Shown one piece after another: positions 60,871-64,000 of a stretch of 64,000 bases of DNA (the first letter of the stretch is position 1; every line of letters starts with the position of its first letter). The notes beneath the pieces were generated by a model. The model did no database searches. It was given only the letters and a program-made list of their open reading frames with translations, and was not told the origin of the DNA. A program made the translations under genes and the position numbers. The DNA is from CAYLLN01 sp036496265 (lineage in GTDB: Bacteria; Planctomycetota; Planctomycetia; Pirellulales; Pirellulaceae), in contig DASXLL010000370.1 in NCBI GenBank assembly GCA_036496265.1, positions 5,206-69,205 of the forward strand. Direction: 5' to 3'.

Positions 60871-61938
60871 TCACGTGTTAACGACCATTCGCGACTCCAT
60901 CACGCGCACAGTCTCTCGATAACAAGCTTGATCCAGTAAGCACAACAGCCCGTCGGGCCGATTAACATCGTTTGTCCGCACATAGTTGCTGCAGCGACAA
61001 CGCATCGTGCTGCATTGCGACTTAATCATGCATGGCGAACATTCATCCGGCGAGTGGATCGCCTCGTTTCGAATACTGAGAAAATCGTCGCCATCAAAAA
61101 CATTTCCCGGCAATCGCATCGCATTCGTCGGCTCGTCCGCGCCGACCAGCCGCTCACAAGGATATAAATTCCCCGCAGGAGTGACCGCGATTTCGCCAAA
61201 CCCGAAACCGCAGCGCGCTGTTTCTGTGATTGGAATGCTGGATATACGAGCGACTTTTTCGTCAAACCAGCTCACGCTGCACTCCGGCAGCCGCGCTACC
61301 CAAAAATCCGCCGCCTCGGCAATCGAACTCTTTAGCCGCTCACCGTCGGCACGAGTCCAAACCGTCCACAGATTGAGCGACGGATCAAACTGCCGCACAC
61401 CGTGCTCGTAGAGAAACTCGAGCCCAGCCGCCAGCGAGTCAGCCGTGCCAGGCTGAACCACCATCACCACACGAAACTCCTTGCCAAGCTCTCCGAGCCG
61501 ACCCATCGTATTCAAGACCCGCTGTGAGCTTCCGTGACCATCGATCGCTACACGATGCCGATCGTGAACGTCTGGCAATCCATCGTGACTGAGCGTTAGC
61601 CGCATGTCCGCCTGCATCACGACCGACCAAGCCGCCGGCGAATCAAAAGTCCCGTTCGTCGTCATGCTGAACGCGATCTCGACATCGTGGTCGGCTGCCC
61701 TGCGACGTACGTGCTGGATAAGGTCAAGAATCAACTCCGCCTCAATAAGCGGCTCCCCTCCAAAGAACGCCAGATCAAGCGCTCCACCGCGCTCAATCGA
61801 CGAAATCGCCCGATCAATCGCCTTTGTCGCCACCTCGCGCGGCATCGACCGCCGGAATTTATCGCCCGTATAACAGTATGTGCAGCGCAGATTACACGCG
61901 TGGTTAACAATTAACGTCAGGCCAAACCGCGAATGCAT
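60871..61938 (-). CDS. radical SAM/SPASM protein
   Basis: About 355 residues. The radical SAM cluster motif CNLRCTYC gives Cys15, Cys19 and Cys22; GGEPL binds the methionine end of SAM. The SPASM region (about 245-345) has CGFGFGEIAVTPAGNLYPC (C-x12-G-x4-C) and CSPCMIKSQCSTMRCRC, then LLCLLDQAC, for auxiliary Fe-S clusters. Such enzymes mature peptides (RiPPs) or sulfatases (anSME). The downstream genes are a small membrane protein and signal peptidase I on the same strand. ATG 61938 is used; a GTG ten codons upstream is possible. Substrate unknown. Confidence 0.9.
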   Translation of the reverse strand: MHSRFGLTLIVNHACNLRCTYCYTGDKFRRSMPREVATKAIDRAISSIERGGALDLAFFGGEPLIEAELILDLIQHVRRRAADHDVEIAFSMTTNGTFDSPAAWSVVMQADMRLTLSHDGLPDVHDRHRVAIDGHGSSQRVLNTMGRLGELGKEFRVVMVVQPGTADSLAAGLEFLYEHGVRQFDPSLNLWTVWTRADGERLKSSIAEAADFWVARLPECSVSWFDEKVARISSIPITETARCGFGFGEIAVTPAGNLYPCERLVGADEPTNAMRLPGNVFDGDDFLSIRNEAIHSPDECSPCMIKSQCSTMRCRCSNYVRTNDVNRPDGLLCLLDQACYRETVRVMESRMVVNT

Positions 61939-62102
61939 GGCCGATGTGCCCGAAAGGTTAAATGGCACTATTGGCTAGAACTAGCCGTACTCATTGTCGC
62001 CATGCCCGGCGGCAATTTGCAAGCGCATTTTTCACGCAAACCTATTCTGCTCTGCGCCGCGCATTATGAAACCCAGTGCCATTGAGGCACTCGATACGCC
62101 TT

Positions 62103-62664
62103 ATGAACAAATACTTGGAATGCACAGAAATCATCGATTGGGAGCATCCTAGCCTCGCCGATCTAGCGCGCAAACTTGCAGCGACAACGCCTGAGGCCAC
62201 GGCCAAAAACTGCTTCGAATGGGTCCGTGACGAAATCAAACACAGCGGCGATTACCATCTAAACCCGATCACTTGCACCGCGTCGCACGTCCTTCAAGCC
62301 CGCACCGGCTTCTGCTACGCCAAATCGCATCTCCTCGCCGCCTTGCTTCGCGCCAATTCAATTCCTGCCGGCTTGTGTTATCAACGCCTTAGCCTCGGCG
62401 ACGGCAAGTTTTGTCTGCACGGCCTGAATGCCATGCACCTCCCCCCACATCGGCTGGTACCGGATCGACTCACGCGGAAACAAGCCCACCGTAAACGCCC
62501 AATTCGATCCGCCGCATGAACGACTCGCGTTCAATATCGAAACACCAGGTGAAATGGATTTACCCGACGTTTTTCCTACTCCATTACCGCAAGTAGTGCA
62601 CGCACTCACGAACTACCGCACCGTGGACGAGCTATCTAGCCATCTTCCGGATGTCGAGTCTTGA
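62103..62664 (+). pseudogene. transglutaminase-like gene, split by a frameshift
   Basis: The first part (to about 62440) encodes CTEIIDWEHPSLADLARKL, TASHVLQARTGFCYAKSHLL (the cysteine of the transglutaminase triad) and FCLHGLNAMHL; the reading then needs a change of one base, after which a second frame continues HIGWYRIDSRGNKPTVNAQF and runs to a stop at 62664. Family members have this whole sequence unbroken (the His in LHGLNA and the Asp in RIDxRGNK). The break falls at a run of six C (62442-62447) where five would restore the frame. Either a disabled gene, a phase-variable tract or a sequencing error. Confidence 0.78.
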
Positions 62665-62682
62665 GCCAAAGCCTGAAGATCC

Positions 62683-62710
62683 CACACCAACCCGACGTGC
62701 AAGCGAGGGA
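62683..62710. repeat. LTRRASEG element, copy 3
   Basis: CACACCAACCCGACGTGCAA-type sequence ending AGCGAGGGA, here in a short gap between the transglutaminase gene and the convergent membrane protein gene. Confidence 0.8.
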
Positions 62711-62746
62711 GAAACAGTTCTCCATTCCGAGCCCGCTCTACTACGT

Positions 62747-63631
62747 TTATCTCCGCTCCCTCCCCCACATCAACCGATACCCGCACGCCCGCCACACCAA
62801 CAGCGGCGCCGCAAGTGTTGCTGCAAAGGCAAAACCTCCTAAAAATATTCCCAACGCGACTTCTACGCCTGGTCCGACCATCAGCGTCAGCAACAAAGGC
62901 AAGATCCCAATGGCGAGCACATACCCGAAATAGTAACCAAATGCAGTCATGGATTTTTTCGCTCGCAGAATGATAAAGGCAGCCGGTAGAAGTAGCAAAA
63001 AACTGGCGATTAAGACAAACAAACTCGCGTCGGCAATGTTCACCCAGACGTATTCTGCATGTAACGGTTCCATTACTCGAATCAGGGCTAGCGACACAGC
63101 AACTATCGCCGTTCCCGAAAAAATGTCCAGAATCTTGAGCGGCTGTGAATTCACAGCAGTTCCCTGCATTCCTTGTGGTTCAACGTACCAGCCGAAATAA
63201 ATACGAAACGGCCAAAGGGGAAGTTGAACCGCTAAACTCAGAGTGGGTACTGCGTAGGCTGGCACGTCGTCAAACAGATTGAAAAAAGCCGTGCCAGAAA
63301 GCACGCCGGCTCCGAGTATCACTCCAATTGCCCAATGCACAGCTAGCCGCTTCAAAAAGGGGCCCTCACCCCATACTAACCAAGAAGCCAAAGCCCCGGC
63401 TTCTGCCAACAGGACGCCGAGTGTGGGCGATGCAATAAACATGATGGCATCGCTGTCCTCGATTAACCAGATTACTGGCAGCGCTGCGACGTTGAAAATG
63501 CCAGCCGCAATTACCAAAGCCAACATTCCCCGCCGCGCGCACATTTCCGGTCCCTGCCGAGCAAGTACATCAAACCGGCCTGCATCAGCCGACAAAGAGG
63601 GTATTTCATCCTGTTGCGTTTTAAGCTGCAT
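62747..63631 (-). CDS. multi-pass membrane protein of unknown function
   Basis: A 294-residue protein with seven to eight hydrophobic segments, the first at about 37-56 (MLALVIAAGIFNVAALPVIWLI), the last near the C-terminus (GVEVALGIFLGGFAFAATLAAPLLVW). A short cytoplasmic N-terminus (MQLKTQQDEIPSLSADAGRFD) precedes them. No family could be named. It is alone on its strand, followed by the LTRRASEG repeat. ATG start without a good Shine-Dalgarno. Confidence 0.75.
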   Translation of the reverse strand: MQLKTQQDEIPSLSADAGRFDVLARQGPEMCARRGMLALVIAAGIFNVAALPVIWLIEDSDAIMFIASPTLGVLLAEAGALASWLVWGEGPFLKRLAVHWAIGVILGAGVLSGTAFFNLFDDVPAYAVPTLSLAVQLPLWPFRIYFGWYVEPQGMQGTAVNSQPLKILDIFSGTAIVAVSLALIRVMEPLHAEYVWVNIADASLFVLIASFLLLLPAAFIILRAKKSMTAFGYYFGYVLAIGILPLLLTLMVGPGVEVALGIFLGGFAFAATLAAPLLVWRACGYRLMWGRERR

Positions 63632-63875
63632 CGAGAAATCTATTAGGTCTTGGTGGCCGCCGGTGCGGCAGTGGACAGTTGGTTAGATTGAGTTCAAATG
63701 CGAATTTGTAGTCTGGGCTTTAGGGCTGAGTATTGCCCACAAGTTTGTAGATTCTACCGGTTTGAGTTGGCGTGCTAGCTGGGTTTTTCTCGGGAAAATC
63801 ACCTAGCCGGTTGTTGGTCGGGGATTTGCTTTTGTAGGTCGCAACCGCGACTTGGCAAGCAGGAGGATTGCATTC
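63632..63875. other. intergenic region
   Basis: A 244-base gap with no gene, repeat or terminator that I can identify. It is somewhat AT-richer than its surroundings. Confidence 0.5.
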
Positions 63876-64000
63876 TCAGGTTAGGCCGAGGATTTCGAGT
63901 CCTTGGCACGGGTCCCAGTTAATGTAATCGGCGTGAGCGCGGAGGGGTTCGGCTGGGCTGCGAAAGATGCGCAGGACCATGGTGGCGGCGGTGGTTAGGT
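63876..64000 (-). CDS. 3' end of an unidentified protein (partial)
   Basis: A clear reading frame enters from the window's right edge on the minus strand and ends in a TGA stop after about 41 codons (VLRIFRSPAEPLRAHADYINW, then DPCQGLEILGLT). Codon use is like the neighbouring genes. The start and the function lie outside the window. Confidence 0.6.
   Translation of the reverse strand, partial: LTTAATMVLRIFRSPAEPLRAHADYINWDPCQGLEILGLT

Noticed and set aside
1..64000. tRNA and rRNA genes
   Set aside because: No T-arm-like GGTTCGAATC within a cloverleaf and no rRNA signature was found by eye; a covariance-model scan would be needed to exclude a tRNA completely.

Overview
The window looks like a chromosomal segment of a GC-rich planctomycete (Planctomycetota, Pirellulales-like). 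The basis is gene content: a heme-motif DUF1549/DUF1553 protein followed by a Tat-exported DUF1501 protein, a secreted ThuA protein, an SHD1-type secreted protein, a large outer-membrane barrel with a proline/glutamine-rich N-terminus, NPCBM proteins, Hanks kinases fused to extracytoplasmic domains, and many small proteins with the planctomycete FSLRT/FTIRE-type membrane N-terminus. No rRNA, tRNA, CRISPR array or prophage was recognised.

Layout. 0-6.5 kb: small proteins, MiaE, two tandem zinc-ribbon membrane proteins and a secreted protein. 6.5-16.6 kb: outer-membrane barrel, ThuA protein, methyltransferase, a GntR-ABC ATPase-permease operon with a likely operator, a PIN toxin/antitoxin pair and a large anchored protein. 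16.8-24.4 kb: D-aminoacylase, Ser/Thr kinase, SHD1 protein, guaB, and a REP-associated (IS200/IS605-like) transposase set among hairpins. 24.6-38.4 kb, all minus strand: SIS isomerase, MFS transporter, two small protein pairs, thiC, citrate synthase, parvulin isomerase, mfd and an ABC-2-type permease. 38.8-45.7 kb, all plus: ECF sigma factor, anti-sigma-like protein, periplasmic coiled-coil protein, DUF1549/DUF1553, DUF1501 and a second small periplasmic protein, probably one functional cluster. 46.3-55.8 kb: NPCBM protein, then CDF transporter and a complete heavy-metal RND efflux system (adaptor, pump, TolC). 55.8-64 kb: hydrolase, SNF2 helicase and its neighbour, an operon of radical SAM/SPASM protein, small membrane protein and signal peptidase I, a frameshifted transglutaminase gene, and two membrane or partial proteins.

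The most striking feature is not a single gene but the repeat load. Two kinds recur. (1) Short arrays of heptamer words (CTGTCCC, CCAAAGT, GGTTCTT, ACAAATG, TACTGAG, GATCTCT), several words occurring at two loci, mostly at gene borders. (2) Hairpin-forming elements of about 25-95 bp in several families, which sit between genes but are also carried in frame inside genes. Mfd contains three such insertions, an NPCBM domain one, the gene before the helicase two, and a zinc-ribbon gene one; the helicase seems to begin inside one. These elements add lineage-specific peptide segments to conserved proteins. The radical SAM/SPASM operon is the best candidate for an uncharacterised peptide-modifying system.
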